The position numbers and the translations under genes were made by a program. Of a stretch of DNA of 14,962 bases, positions 7,511 to 14,875 are shown one piece after another. This DNA is from Anaerolinea thermophila (GTDB taxonomy: Bacteria > Chloroflexota > Anaerolineae > Anaerolineales > DRKV01). The stretch covers positions 1 through 14,962 of the forward strand of contig DYKW01000025.1 in the NCBI GenBank assembly GCA_020722405.1, written 5' to 3'. The notes beneath the pieces are model-generated. The model was not told the DNA's origin, searched no databases, and worked only from the letters and a program-made list of their open reading frames with translations. Within the stretch, counting starts at the first letter, position 1, and every line of letters starts with the position of its first letter.

Positions 7511-8029
7511 TCAAGAATCTGCCAGTGCAGTGCGTAACTCACGGCAAAAGGCCGGGATATCGGCGACCACCCGTCCCCACACCAGGTTGCCGTCGCGGAG
7601 GGCGGGCGCGTCCACCCAGGTGGCGCCGGCGTTGCGCAGGTCATCTCGAATGCCGGTAGAGCCGGTGGCCTTGTGCCCCTGCAGAATGCCGGCGGAGGCC
7701 AACACCCAGCCGCCGTGACAGATAGAAGCCACGATTTTGCCTTGTTCGTAAAAGGCGCGCACCAGGCCGGTGATTTCGGAGTAGCGGCGCAACTTGTCGG
7801 GCGCCCAGCCGCCGGGGACAACCAGGCCGTCGAAGTCGTCCACCGAAATTTCTGAGGGCAGGGCTTCGGCGGCAGCTTCCAGGCAGTGTTTGCCGCGAAA
7901 AGTGGCCTTCTGATAACTCACGATGGTTACTTGCGCCCCTTCGGCTTGCAAGAACATCAATGGCACCCAAAATTCCAGGTCTTCGAACTCTGGGCCCACC
8001 AGGTAAACAATTCGTTTTTTAGAAAGCAT
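7511..8029 (-). CDS. DJ-1/PfpI family protein (YhbO-like)
   Basis: This 172-residue cytosolic protein has the class I glutamine-amidotransferase-like fold of the DJ-1/PfpI superfamily. The nucleophile elbow is SICHGGW with Cys104 and His105. Glu16 (EFED) matches the Glu that polarises the Cys in PfpI, and PGGWAPDKLR (72-81) is the family glycine turn. Members have been described as intracellular peptidases, protein/nucleotide deglycases and chaperones, and the sequence alone does not choose between these. The start is ATG at 8029: a perfect GGAGGTGA (8039-8032) sits just upstream, and the alternative GTG at 8035 lies inside that ribosome site. The TGA stop of the preceding phosphoesterase is part of the same GGAGGTGA, leaving a 2-nt gap. 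Coupled translation is therefore likely. Confidence 0.88.
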   Translation of the reverse strand: MLSKKRIVYLVGPEFEDLEFWVPLMFLQAEGAQVTIVSYQKATFRGKHCLEAAAEALPSEISVDDFDGLVVPGGWAPDKLRRYSEITGLVRAFYEQGKIVASICHGGWVLASAGILQGHKATGSTGIRDDLRNAGATWVDAPALRDGNLVWGRVVADIPAFCRELRTALADS

Positions 8030-8031
8030 GG

Positions 8032-8610
8032 TCACCTCCGTACAATATCGCCTTCCAGGCTGACAATTTCGCCGCGCACGGCGCCGTTTGCGATGTGCAG
8101 CAACCCAACGGTGCGCGGTTGATGGGCATACAACGGGTTGCTGGTTGTTCCGGGGTTGAAGAGCAGCCGTCCGGCCACGCGCCGGTTGACCGGGGTGTGA
8201 ATATGCCCAAAGATGACCACCTCCACTTCATCGGGAGCGAAGGTTTGCAGGGCGCGCTGCTCAAAGGCCGAGATGCCGATGCCGCGGGTGTAGAAAATCC
8301 ACTTGTCTTTCAGGTAATCCCAGAACGAGCCGTGCCCATGCACCATGCCGAGGCGCACGCCGCCGAAGGTAAGCACCTGCGTGCGGGGCAGGTGGCGCAT
8401 GACCCAGAAATCTCGATTGCCGCGGACGGCGTACAGCGGGGCGATGCGGTTGAGTTGCTCGAAAACGACGCTCGAGGAAACATCGCCGGCGTGCAAGATG
8501 GCTTGCACCTGCCGGCGGGAGAAAATCTCCAGGACGGCGGGGGGTAACGTGCGGCTGCGGTCGGGGACGTGGGTATCGGCGATGACACCCAGCGTGATTA
8601 CGGATGACAT
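8032..8610 (-). CDS. Metallophosphoesterase, YfcE/MJ0936 type
   Basis: This 192-residue calcineurin-like phosphodiesterase has the full dinuclear-metal motif set. It comprises ADTH (Asp12, His14), HAGD (Asp43), GNRD (Asn65), HGHGS (His91, His93) and GHIHTP (His136, His138). The size and motif spacing match the YfcE/MJ0936 family, whose members cleave phosphodiester model substrates and whose cell substrates are mostly unknown. I chose ATG 8610, because the protein then begins right before the first beta strand (VITLGVIADTH) as in relatives. An in-frame ATG at 8652 adds 14 residues but lies upstream of the TATAAT box (8623-8618), so it would not be on that transcript. No Shine-Dalgarno precedes 8610, which fits a leaderless message. 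It is the first gene of the PfpI/protease unit. Confidence 0.85.
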   Translation of the reverse strand: MSSVITLGVIADTHVPDRSRTLPPAVLEIFSRRQVQAILHAGDVSSSVVFEQLNRIAPLYAVRGNRDFWVMRHLPRTQVLTFGGVRLGMVHGHGSFWDYLKDKWIFYTRGIGISAFEQRALQTFAPDEVEVVIFGHIHTPVNRRVAGRLLFNPGTTSNPLYAHQPRTVGLLHIANGAVRGEIVSLEGDIVRR

Positions 8611-8617
8611 GCTGAAA

Positions 8618-8645
8618 ATTATACTCACAGTGCTGGATTTTTGAA
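8618..8645 (-). promoter_or_regulatory. Promoter of the phosphoesterase/PfpI/protease unit
   Basis: On the minus strand a perfect TATAAT occupies 8623-8618, with TTCAAA (8645-8640, 4 of 6 consensus bases) 16 bp upstream. The expected start point is about 8612-8610, at the ATG itself, so the mRNA may have essentially no 5' leader. Confidence 0.55.
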
Positions 8646-8652
8646 CGACCAT

Positions 8653-8900
8653 CGGCTATGGTTCAGAAATCTGTAAACACTTACAATCAATTGATGTGCT
8701 CTCGCCCATCCCCCAATTTGGGAGAGGGGGGTCACCCCAGCACAAAAGTGTAAACCTATTTCCAGTGGGAAATGAACCATTCCGGAAACTATATGGCGCA
8801 ATAAAAAGTCTCACCACGAAGTCCCAAAGGTACGAAGAAAAGGTCGAAGGCGTGGAGAGAAGTTTTCACATCAAGCCCCGGATTGGGCTGAAAGTGATGG
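8653..8900. other. Non-coding gap with repeat-like fragments
   Basis: No credible gene is seen between the glycosyltransferase stop and the phosphoesterase promoter. It holds a palindrome CCCAA-T-TTGGG (8712-8722) followed by G-rich DNA and GGGG-TCA-CCCC (about 8728-8738). It also holds a purine-rich stretch (8811-8859) with degenerate copies of ACGAAG/CAAAGG/TCGAAGG, and an imperfect hairpin TCAC/AGCCC with GGGCT/GTGA (8866-8897). These look like decayed intergenic repeats. The last could weakly terminate the glycan operon but lacks a T-run. Confidence 0.45.
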
Positions 8901-10031
8901 TCACCTGCGTTGGCTCATCAGCGCGGCGCGCAGGCGGTAGGCACGCGACTCCCAGGTATAACGCGCCGCATCCTGACGGGCTTGTTGCCGCAGGGCCGCG
9001 TAGCGCCGCGGGGCGTGTTGAATGGCTCGTAGTGCCTTTTCCCAGGCATCCAGATCATCCGGCGGCAGGAGCATGGCATTGTCCTCATGCAACACTTCGC
9101 GCAACACCGGCAAATCGCTGGACAGGATCACCCGTCCACAGGCCAGGTATTCGAAGACTTTCATGGGGCTGAGAAATTGGCCGATATCCCCGCCCGAGGA
9201 AGCCGAGACCCGCTTTTGATAAGGCATCAGGAGCGCCTCACAAGCAGCCTGGTAGCGCGGCAGTTCGGCGTTGGGGATGAAGCCGGTCAGTACCACGTTT
9301 GGCAGGTCGACGGTTTGGGACTTCAAGCGTGTCACCTCCTCTGGACTGCCGCCGGCCAGCAAGAAGGTGACATCCGGCAGGCGTTGCGCCAGCGCCAACA
9401 ACAGTTCGATGCCCCGCCCAGGGTACAAGTGCCCGGTATAGCCGGCGGTGAAGCGCTGCGGCAGATTCAGGGCAGCGCGCGCCGCCTCAGGGGTAGGCAG
9501 GTCATGGAAGCGCACCAGGTCAACGCCATCTGGCAGGATGATGACCGGCTTTTGCCAGCCCCACAGGGGGAGCGCGTCCCTTAAGGCCTGGGTGATGACT
9601 GCCAGTACCCCCCCGCCGCTCCCCCACAAAAAAGCCCGGAACCACAGCGGGCCAAAGCGCCCCCGAGGGATGTCGTGTACCTCAAGGACGGTGGGGATGC
9701 CCGCCCAACTGCACAGTGCCGCAGCCTGAGGGTGGCGCGTGTACACCCAATCTACGCCGGTACGACGCGCCAGGTTGACCACCTGCCAGGCGTAATCGCT
9801 GCTGTGCCAGCGCGGCTGCACCGGCAGCCAGTTCATCTCGAAGCGCCGGGAAAGGCCGTATTGGTGGGCAATGGCTTCCCAATTTGGCACCGGCTGACGG
9901 GCTGTGTCGGGGATGGTCATGAGCACCTCTTCCCCTAAAATGCGCAATGCCTGCGCCATTTTCATCACCTGGATAGTGTTGGCGCGTGGGGATGGCAGGT
10001 ACGTAGGGGCGGCTAACAGTAAACGGGTCAT
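8901..10031 (-). CDS. GT4-family glycosyltransferase (last gene of glycan operon)
   Basis: This 376-residue GT-B fold glycosyltransferase would transfer a sugar from an activated nucleotide sugar to a growing lipid-linked glycan at the cytosolic face. The N-terminal acceptor domain begins TRLLLAAPTYLPSP and includes EVHD (117-120) and PDGVD (167-171). The C-terminal donor domain opens with GYTGHLYPGRGIE (197-209) and carries SPMKVFEYLACG (288-299) with donor-binding Glu294, followed by SDLPVLREVL (305-314). The first Glu of the usual EX7E pair is not present at the expected position, as in the SPxKxFEYLA subgroup. The start ATG overlaps the stop of the upstream transferase by four bases (ATGA), so the two are translationally coupled. 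Linkage and sugar specificity cannot be read from the sequence. Confidence 0.87.
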   Translation of the reverse strand: MTRLLLAAPTYLPSPRANTIQVMKMAQALRILGEEVLMTIPDTARQPVPNWEAIAHQYGLSRRFEMNWLPVQPRWHSSDYAWQVVNLARRTGVDWVYTRHPQAAALCSWAGIPTVLEVHDIPRGRFGPLWFRAFLWGSGGGVLAVITQALRDALPLWGWQKPVIILPDGVDLVRFHDLPTPEAARAALNLPQRFTAGYTGHLYPGRGIELLLALAQRLPDVTFLLAGGSPEEVTRLKSQTVDLPNVVLTGFIPNAELPRYQAACEALLMPYQKRVSASSGGDIGQFLSPMKVFEYLACGRVILSSDLPVLREVLHEDNAMLLPPDDLDAWEKALRAIQHAPRRYAALRQQARQDAARYTWESRAYRLRAALMSQRR

Positions 10032-11173
10032 AGGGTGCGGTAGGTTTCCAGCCAGGCTTCAGCGGTGTGCTGCCAGGTGAGGCTTTCCGCCAGGCGACGG
10101 TTGGCTTGCCCCAGGCGGCGCGCCAGGGCTTCTTCGGTCAACAAGCGGCGCATAGCCTCGGTCAGCGCCTCGACGTTATCAGGAGTCACCAGCAGGCCGG
10201 TTTCGCCATCCCGCACCGCATCGGGGATGCCGCCACTGCGGGTGCCAATGGCAGGCAGACCGTAGGCGCCGGCCTCAATGTAGACCAGGCCGAAGCCCTC
10301 GAAACGCAAGTCTTCGGCCTGGGAAGCCAACACAAAAATAGAAGCCTGGCGGTAAAGGTCATCCAACTGGGCATCGTCCACTCGCCCCCAAAAGGTGACC
10401 GCTTCTTGCAAGTCATACTCGTTAACCAGTTGCTGCAAAAATTGGAAATAGGAGTTCGCGGGATGGTACTTGCCCACAATCCAGTAGCGCGCCTGGGGAA
10501 GTTCACGGTGTAGGTGGGCAAAGGCCGACAAACTGATGTGAATGCCCTTGCGCGGTTTGAGGTCCCCAACCGTCAGCACGGTTGGGGTTTTGGGCCAGGG
10601 GCGCGTCAGTGCCTGTTCTCTTGGTATGCGCTGCCAAAAACCATTGCCGTTCAGGATGACGCGCAGACGCTCCGATGGCAGGTCTGCGGGGAAGAATTCC
10701 TGCATCAAGTCGGCCGTGCCATGAGAAACCGGGCAGACAACGGCCGCGCCGCGCAGTACCCGCCGGTAAGCCCAGCGGTCGAGGGGATAACGCGCCCACA
10801 ACACCCCGTAAGTACCGTGAGCGGTCAACGCGTGGGGCACGCGCCAGCGCCGCGCCAGGGCATGACCAATCAATCCTGTGGGATAGGCCTCCAGGGAGTG
10901 CACCACATCCGGGCGAGGGATGGGCAGACGCCGCACCGACCATAGGGAGCGCAGCAATTGCCGGCGGGTGCGGTTGCTGCTGAGCGAGGCTTCTTGCACC
11001 ACGGGCAGCGCGTAGCGCGTCCAATGGGGGAAACTCTCGGCCACCAGGTCGTTATCCTGGACGGCGTGAAGCAGAATTGGCTCCACTTGTTTGGCGAGGG
11101 TGTGCAGTAAATCCTCACTATATCGCCGCCAACCAGAAGTGTGTAGGGAGGGAAGGATATAAGCAACACGCAT
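10028..11173 (-). CDS. GT4-family glycosyltransferase
   Basis: This 381-residue retaining-type GT-B glycosyltransferase has a complete donor motif. FEGFGLVYIEAGAYGLP spans 291-307, with the EX7E glutamates at 292 and 300, followed by SGGIPDAVRDGETGLLV. The domain junction reads TVLTVGDLKPRKGIHI (198-213), typical of GT4 enzymes. The N-terminal part starts MRVAYILPSLHTSGWRRY and contains the acceptor-side TAHGTYGVLW. No convincing Shine-Dalgarno precedes ATG 11173; the gene begins 16 nt after the flippase stop, so it may rely on coupling. With the following transferase it probably adds successive residues of a capsule or exopolysaccharide repeat unit, which the flippase would move across the membrane. 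The transferred sugar is not predictable here. Confidence 0.9.
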   Translation of the reverse strand: MRVAYILPSLHTSGWRRYSEDLLHTLAKQVEPILLHAVQDNDLVAESFPHWTRYALPVVQEASLSSNRTRRQLLRSLWSVRRLPIPRPDVVHSLEAYPTGLIGHALARRWRVPHALTAHGTYGVLWARYPLDRWAYRRVLRGAAVVCPVSHGTADLMQEFFPADLPSERLRVILNGNGFWQRIPREQALTRPWPKTPTVLTVGDLKPRKGIHISLSAFAHLHRELPQARYWIVGKYHPANSYFQFLQQLVNEYDLQEAVTFWGRVDDAQLDDLYRQASIFVLASQAEDLRFEGFGLVYIEAGAYGLPAIGTRSGGIPDAVRDGETGLLVTPDNVEALTEAMRRLLTEEALARRLGQANRRLAESLTWQHTAEAWLETYRTL

Positions 11174-11189
11174 AAGAGAAAGATGGGCG

Positions 11190-12503
11190 TTAGCGAACAG
11201 CAGTCGTTTCGCGTGCCTGCAGCAGACGATAGAAGAACGTCACGGCAAGGGTAACGCCGATGATGTACGAAGCGGCCAGCAGCCCGGCATTTGCCAGGTA
11301 GCCCCAGATGGGCACCAGCAGCAGGATACCGGCGATTTTGAAGAGCGCCAGCCCAAAATTGATTTTTGTGGGCAGGTCGGCGCGCCCCAGCGAGAGCAAC
11401 GCGACGCGGTTCCAGTAGAAGGTGTTGGCAACCAAAAAACCAACCAACAGCAGGAGCAACGCCGGATAGGCGGGCAGGTACTGGGACGTGTACACCAGGG
11501 CAATCAAGGGGCGTCCCAGGAGAAATAACCCCAAAGCAACGGCCGCGGTGTAGCCAAAAGCCAGCCGGGAGCCTTGTTTCAACACATAGCGCACGTTTTT
11601 CCAGTTGCGGCGCGCCACCTCACGCGAAAGTTCGGGATAGGTGACGCTTGGCAGTGGGCTGATGGGCATTTGCACCAGGTTGGCAAGCGCCAGCGCCAAT
11701 TTGTAGTACCCGGCTTCGGTGGGAGAGCGCAGCAGGGAAATCCACAGCAGTTCGCTGTCCTTGTTGACCAGACTCAGCGTACCGCTTAAGTTGGTACTGA
11801 CCGCAAAGCGGAACAGTTCGCCCTTTTTGGGGGCCAGCAACCCCAGGGGATAGCGGAACCAACCGCTCCCCCAGCGGGTACGTGCTTCCCACAGGGCGGC
11901 TGCCGTTACCCCCAGGGATCCGGCGGCCTTGCCCACCAGATAGGCCAGCACGACGGCGCTCAATCCGCCCTGACGCAGGTATGCCAGGGCAATCAACGCC
12001 AGAGTGAGCACGCTTTGCCCAATTTGAATGGCTGCCTGCTGCCGAAAGCGGTTGAAAATTTGCAACAGGCCGGTGGCGCTTTCGAACATCAAGTTCGCCA
12101 GCACAATTGCCCCGCCGTACAGCCGAAACCAGGTGACGGTAGCCGGATCATGGGCGAAGTAACGCGCTCCCAATGGCGCAAGTGCCATCAGGAGGCCAAA
12201 GGCCACCAGCGAGGTGCCACTTTCCGCCAGTAAGGCGGCCTTGAAAATCGTCGCGGCGCGTGGCTGGTCGCCCTCACTGATGTGCTGTGCCATGTACTTG
12301 ACCACCAGTTCGTTCATGCGAAAAGAGGCCAATTTGTTCACCAGCGTGGTAAACGTGGTAATGATGCCCAGCATACCAAAAGCGGTGACGCCCAGTAGGC
12401 GGGCGGCCAGGATGCCCTGTACCATGCTCAACGCGACGCTGATGCCCGTTGCGCTGAACAGATAGCCGGCATTTTTGATAATGCGACGTAAGAGAACGTT
12501 CAA
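11190..12503 (-). CDS. Wzx-like oligosaccharide flippase
   Basis: This 437-residue membrane protein of the polysaccharide biosynthesis (MATE/MVF, Wzx) group would flip lipid-linked repeat units to the outer face. About 12 hydrophobic segments are visible, and the N-terminus AGYLFSATGISVALSMVQG followed by AARLLGVTAFGMLG is the family's opening pattern. The start is a TTG at 12503. The frame is open back to 12557, but I see no ATG, GTG or TTG there, and the next ATG downstream (residue 27) would cut the first membrane span. No Shine-Dalgarno precedes the TTG, and an inverted repeat (12514-12552) fills the space to the epimerase stop. Translation may therefore be low or controlled. Location inside an operon with sugar-nucleotide and transferase genes strongly supports the role. 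Confidence 0.86.
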   Translation of the reverse strand: MNVLLRRIIKNAGYLFSATGISVALSMVQGILAARLLGVTAFGMLGIITTFTTLVNKLASFRMNELVVKYMAQHISEGDQPRAATIFKAALLAESGTSLVAFGLLMALAPLGARYFAHDPATVTWFRLYGGAIVLANLMFESATGLLQIFNRFRQQAAIQIGQSVLTLALIALAYLRQGGLSAVVLAYLVGKAAGSLGVTAAALWEARTRWGSGWFRYPLGLLAPKKGELFRFAVSTNLSGTLSLVNKDSELLWISLLRSPTEAGYYKLALALANLVQMPISPLPSVTYPELSREVARRNWKNVRYVLKQGSRLAFGYTAAVALGLFLLGRPLIALVYTSQYLPAYPALLLLLVGFLVANTFYWNRVALLSLGRADLPTKINFGLALFKIAGILLLVPIWGYLANAGLLAASYIIGVTLAVTFFYRLLQARETTAVR

Positions 12504-12509
12504 GAGTCG

Positions 12510-12552
12510 AAAAGACAGGCACCAGATGTCGTATGGATCCCTGGTGCCTGTC
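12510..12552 (-). terminator. 12-bp perfect inverted repeat, attenuator- or REP-like
   Basis: GACAGGCACCAG (12514-12525) and CTGGTGCCTGTC (12541-12552) form a perfect 12-bp stem around a 15-nt loop. On the minus strand the stem is followed by TTTT (12513-12510). It starts 5 nt after the epimerase stop and ends 6 nt before the flippase TTG. It could be a weak intrinsic terminator giving partial read-through within the operon, or a short REP-like palindrome; the GGTGCCTGTC core recalls dispersed repeats I have seen in several bacterial genomes (memory, not a search). Confidence 0.6.
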
Positions 12553-12557
12553 AGAAT

Positions 12558-13529
12558 TTAGAATTTTAGTGTCTTTGCCCAGGCGCGGTTTTCGTTGTAC
12601 CAAGTGATGGTGCGGCGCAGTCCCTCGTCCAACCCGACGGAGGGTTCCCAGCCCAAAACTTCCCCAGCCTTGCGGACATCGGCCAGGTTAGATTTCATGT
12701 CGGCTTGTGGGAAGGGGTGCTGGACAATGTGCGCCTGACGGCCTACCAGCGCTTCGATGCGTTCAATTAACCCGCGCAGGGTGATGTTCTCGTGTCCGCC
12801 CAGGTTGAAAATCTCGAAGCCTACCGGCTGCAAAGCCAGGATGACGCCGCGGGCGATATCGTCCACGTAGGTGAAACCGCGCGACTGGCTGCCATCGCCG
12901 TTCAGGTGCAGCGCTTCGCCTTCCGTAATCCAGCGAATAAAGCGGAAAACGGACATGTCCGGGCGCCCGGCCGGGCCGTAGACGGTGAAGAAGCGCAATA
13001 CGCTGACATCAATGCCGTACAGGTAGTGATAGGCGTACGCCATCGCTTCGGCGGCCTTCTTGCTGGCCGCGTAGGGCTGCAGCGGGTGGCTGCTATCGGC
13101 GCTTTCCGGCGTGGGGAGCGGCGCATTTTCGCCGTAGATGCTGGAGGTCGAGGCCAGCAGGAATTTGCGGATGCCACTGCGCTGACATAGTTCCAGCAGG
13201 TTGAGCGTGCCCGTCAGGTTGGTGTCCACGTACACCCAGGGATTTTCCACGCTGGTCCGCACGCCGGCGCGTGCTGCCAGGTTAATCACCGCCTCGAATG
13301 GGCCGTGCTCGGCAAGCGCTAAGACCGCTTCCTTGTCGGCGATATCCATGCGTTGGAAGGTGAAGCCGGGATATTTTTTCAAGCCCTCCAGGCGATGCGC
13401 TTTCATGCGTACGTCGTAGGCGTCGTTGAGGTTATCCACACCCAGGACGGTGTGGCCGCTGTCGAGCAATAATTCGCCGGTACGGGCAGCGATGAAGCCG
13501 GCTGCGCCGGTGAGCAAATAATGAGACAT
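12558..13529 (-). CDS. NAD-dependent 4-epimerase, UDP-glucuronate epimerase type
   Basis: This 323-residue extended short-chain dehydrogenase would invert C4 of a nucleotide-bound uronic acid using tightly bound NAD. The dinucleotide site is TGAAGFIA (7-14). The region DNLNDAYDVRMKAHRL (32-47) is typical of UDP-glucuronate 4-epimerases (CapI/GlaE-like). The catalytic set is STSSIYG (127-133) with YAASK (Tyr153, Lys157), and AGRPDMSVFRF (187-197) is the substrate-side motif. Start ATG 13529 has GGAG at good distance. It follows the sugar dehydrogenase by 22 nt. The pair suggests oxidation at C6 followed by C4 epimerisation, yielding UDP-galacturonate or UDP-N-acetylgalacturonate depending on the dehydrogenase substrate. 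The usual third Gly of GxxGxxG is Ala14, which is common in this subgroup. Confidence 0.87.
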   Translation of the reverse strand: MSHYLLTGAAGFIAARTGELLLDSGHTVLGVDNLNDAYDVRMKAHRLEGLKKYPGFTFQRMDIADKEAVLALAEHGPFEAVINLAARAGVRTSVENPWVYVDTNLTGTLNLLELCQRSGIRKFLLASTSSIYGENAPLPTPESADSSHPLQPYAASKKAAEAMAYAYHYLYGIDVSVLRFFTVYGPAGRPDMSVFRFIRWITEGEALHLNGDGSQSRGFTYVDDIARGVILALQPVGFEIFNLGGHENITLRGLIERIEALVGRQAHIVQHPFPQADMKSNLADVRKAGEVLGWEPSVGLDEGLRRTITWYNENRAWAKTLKF

Positions 13530-13551
13530 TGTAAACTCCGTAAATTTGGGA

Positions 13552-14865
13552 TTAGAGACGCGTAACCTTTGGGTTGTCGCGGCCGGCTGCGCCCAGCGCG
13601 TTGCGCGTGTCTACAATCAAAGCCGCGTTTTCCAGGATGACTTTGTAGTCGTAGGCGCTATGGTTGGTGACAATGACGACGCAATCTGCCTCTCGCACTG
13701 AGACCATCAGGTCTTTTACTGATTGCAGCGTGAAACCATCGTGTTTGAAGTGCGGAATGTGGGGGTCGTGATAAGAGACCTCGGCGCCCTTTTGCATCAA
13801 CAACCCGATGACATCCAACGCCGGGGATTCGCGCAGGTCGTCGATATCGGGTTTGTACGCTATGCCCAGCACCAACACGCGGCTGCCCTTGAGCGCCTTG
13901 CGATGCTCGTTGAGGGCATCCTGCACCTTGCCGACCACGTAACGCGGCATGCCGGTGTTGATTTCGGAGGCCAGTTCGATGAAGCGGGCGGTGTAATTGA
14001 GCGAGCGCAGTTTCCACGAGAGATACAGCGGGTCGATGGGAATGCAGTGCCCGCCCAAACCGGGGCCGGGCGTGAATTTCATAAACCCAAAGGGTTTGGT
14101 GGCGGCTGCCTCGATGACCTCCCACACGTCCACGCCCAGGCGTTCGCACATGATTGCTAATTCGTTCACCAGACCAATGTTGATCATGCGGAACGTGTTT
14201 TCAAGCAGTTTTGCCATCTCGGCCACTTCTGCCGAGGATACCGGCACAACGGTTTGCACGGCCTGGCCGTACCACGCACTGGCGATCTCGGTGCAGGCTG
14301 GCGTGATGCCGCCGATCACTTTGGGGGTGTTGATGGTCGTCCAATCCTTGCGGCCAGGGTCGACGCGTTCGGGGGAGAAGGCCAGGAAGAAATTTTCTCC
14401 GATGCGCAGGTCGGCGGCCTGCTGCAACTTGGGGAGCAGGATTTCACGCGTGGTGCCCGGGTAGGTGGTGGATTCCAGCACCACCACCATCCCCGGGTGG
14501 ACGTAACGCGCCAGTTCATCGGTGGCGGAGATGATGTACGACAAATCGGGGTCGCCGGTCTTGCGCAAAGGGGTAGGCACGCAAATGCTGACGGCGTCGG
14601 CGGCGCGGATAGCAGCAAAGTCGGTGGTTGCCCGGAATGTCCCGGCCTGCACCCAGCGGGTAACTTGGTCGGAAGGCACGTCCTTGATGTAACTCTCGCC
14701 ACGATTGAGCATGGCGACTTTCTCGGTGATGGGGTCCACGCCGGTGACATCGAAACCGGCTTCGGCGAATACCATTGCCAGCGGCAGGCCGACGTAGCCC
14801 ATGCCGAGCACGACGACGCGCAGGTCTTTACTTTCGATTTTGGAGAGCAGAGTAGTTTGGTTCAT
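13552..14865 (-). CDS. Nucleotide-sugar 6-dehydrogenase (UDP-GlcNAc/UDP-ManNAc type)
   Basis: This 437-residue enzyme of the UDP-glucose/GDP-mannose dehydrogenase superfamily oxidises C6 of a UDP-sugar twice with NAD to the uronic acid. The NAD site is LGMGYVG (20-26), ESTTYPGTT (131-139) and FSPERVDPG (163-171) follow, and the catalytic nucleophile is Cys274 in GLGGHCIPIDPLY (269-281). The C-terminal domain has GIAYKPDIDDLRESPA. The sequence fits the WbpA (UDP-GlcNAc) and WecC (UDP-ManNAc) branch better than UDP-glucose dehydrogenase; I lean to WbpA-like, with moderate certainty. The ATG at 14865 has no recognisable Shine-Dalgarno; upstream DNA is an octamer repeat. It is the first gene of the glycan cluster in the window, and its stop lies 22 nt before the epimerase. 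Confidence 0.88.
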   Translation of the reverse strand: MNQTTLLSKIESKDLRVVVLGMGYVGLPLAMVFAEAGFDVTGVDPITEKVAMLNRGESYIKDVPSDQVTRWVQAGTFRATTDFAAIRAADAVSICVPTPLRKTGDPDLSYIISATDELARYVHPGMVVVLESTTYPGTTREILLPKLQQAADLRIGENFFLAFSPERVDPGRKDWTTINTPKVIGGITPACTEIASAWYGQAVQTVVPVSSAEVAEMAKLLENTFRMINIGLVNELAIMCERLGVDVWEVIEAAATKPFGFMKFTPGPGLGGHCIPIDPLYLSWKLRSLNYTARFIELASEINTGMPRYVVGKVQDALNEHRKALKGSRVLVLGIAYKPDIDDLRESPALDVIGLLMQKGAEVSYHDPHIPHFKHDGFTLQSVKDLMVSVREADCVVIVTNHSAYDYKVILENAALIVDTRNALGAAGRDNPKVTRL

Positions 14866-14875
14866 AAGGTTTGGT

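Noticed and set aside
8030..8035. GTG at 8035 as start of the PfpI gene
   Set aside because: The GTG is part of the GGAGGTGA ribosome site itself; ATG 8029 is correctly spaced from it.
8611..8652. Upstream ATG 8652 for the phosphoesterase
   Set aside because: It adds 14 residues without family support and lies upstream of the TATAAT box; kept only as an alternative if the transcript starts further up.
8866..8897. Terminator of the glycan operon
   Set aside because: The hairpin is imperfect, with only five consecutive pairs at its core, and is not followed by T residues on the minus strand.
8696..9172. A 158-residue + strand ORF
   Set aside because: It runs from repeat-like intergenic DNA into the antisense of a glycosyltransferase and has no domain signal.
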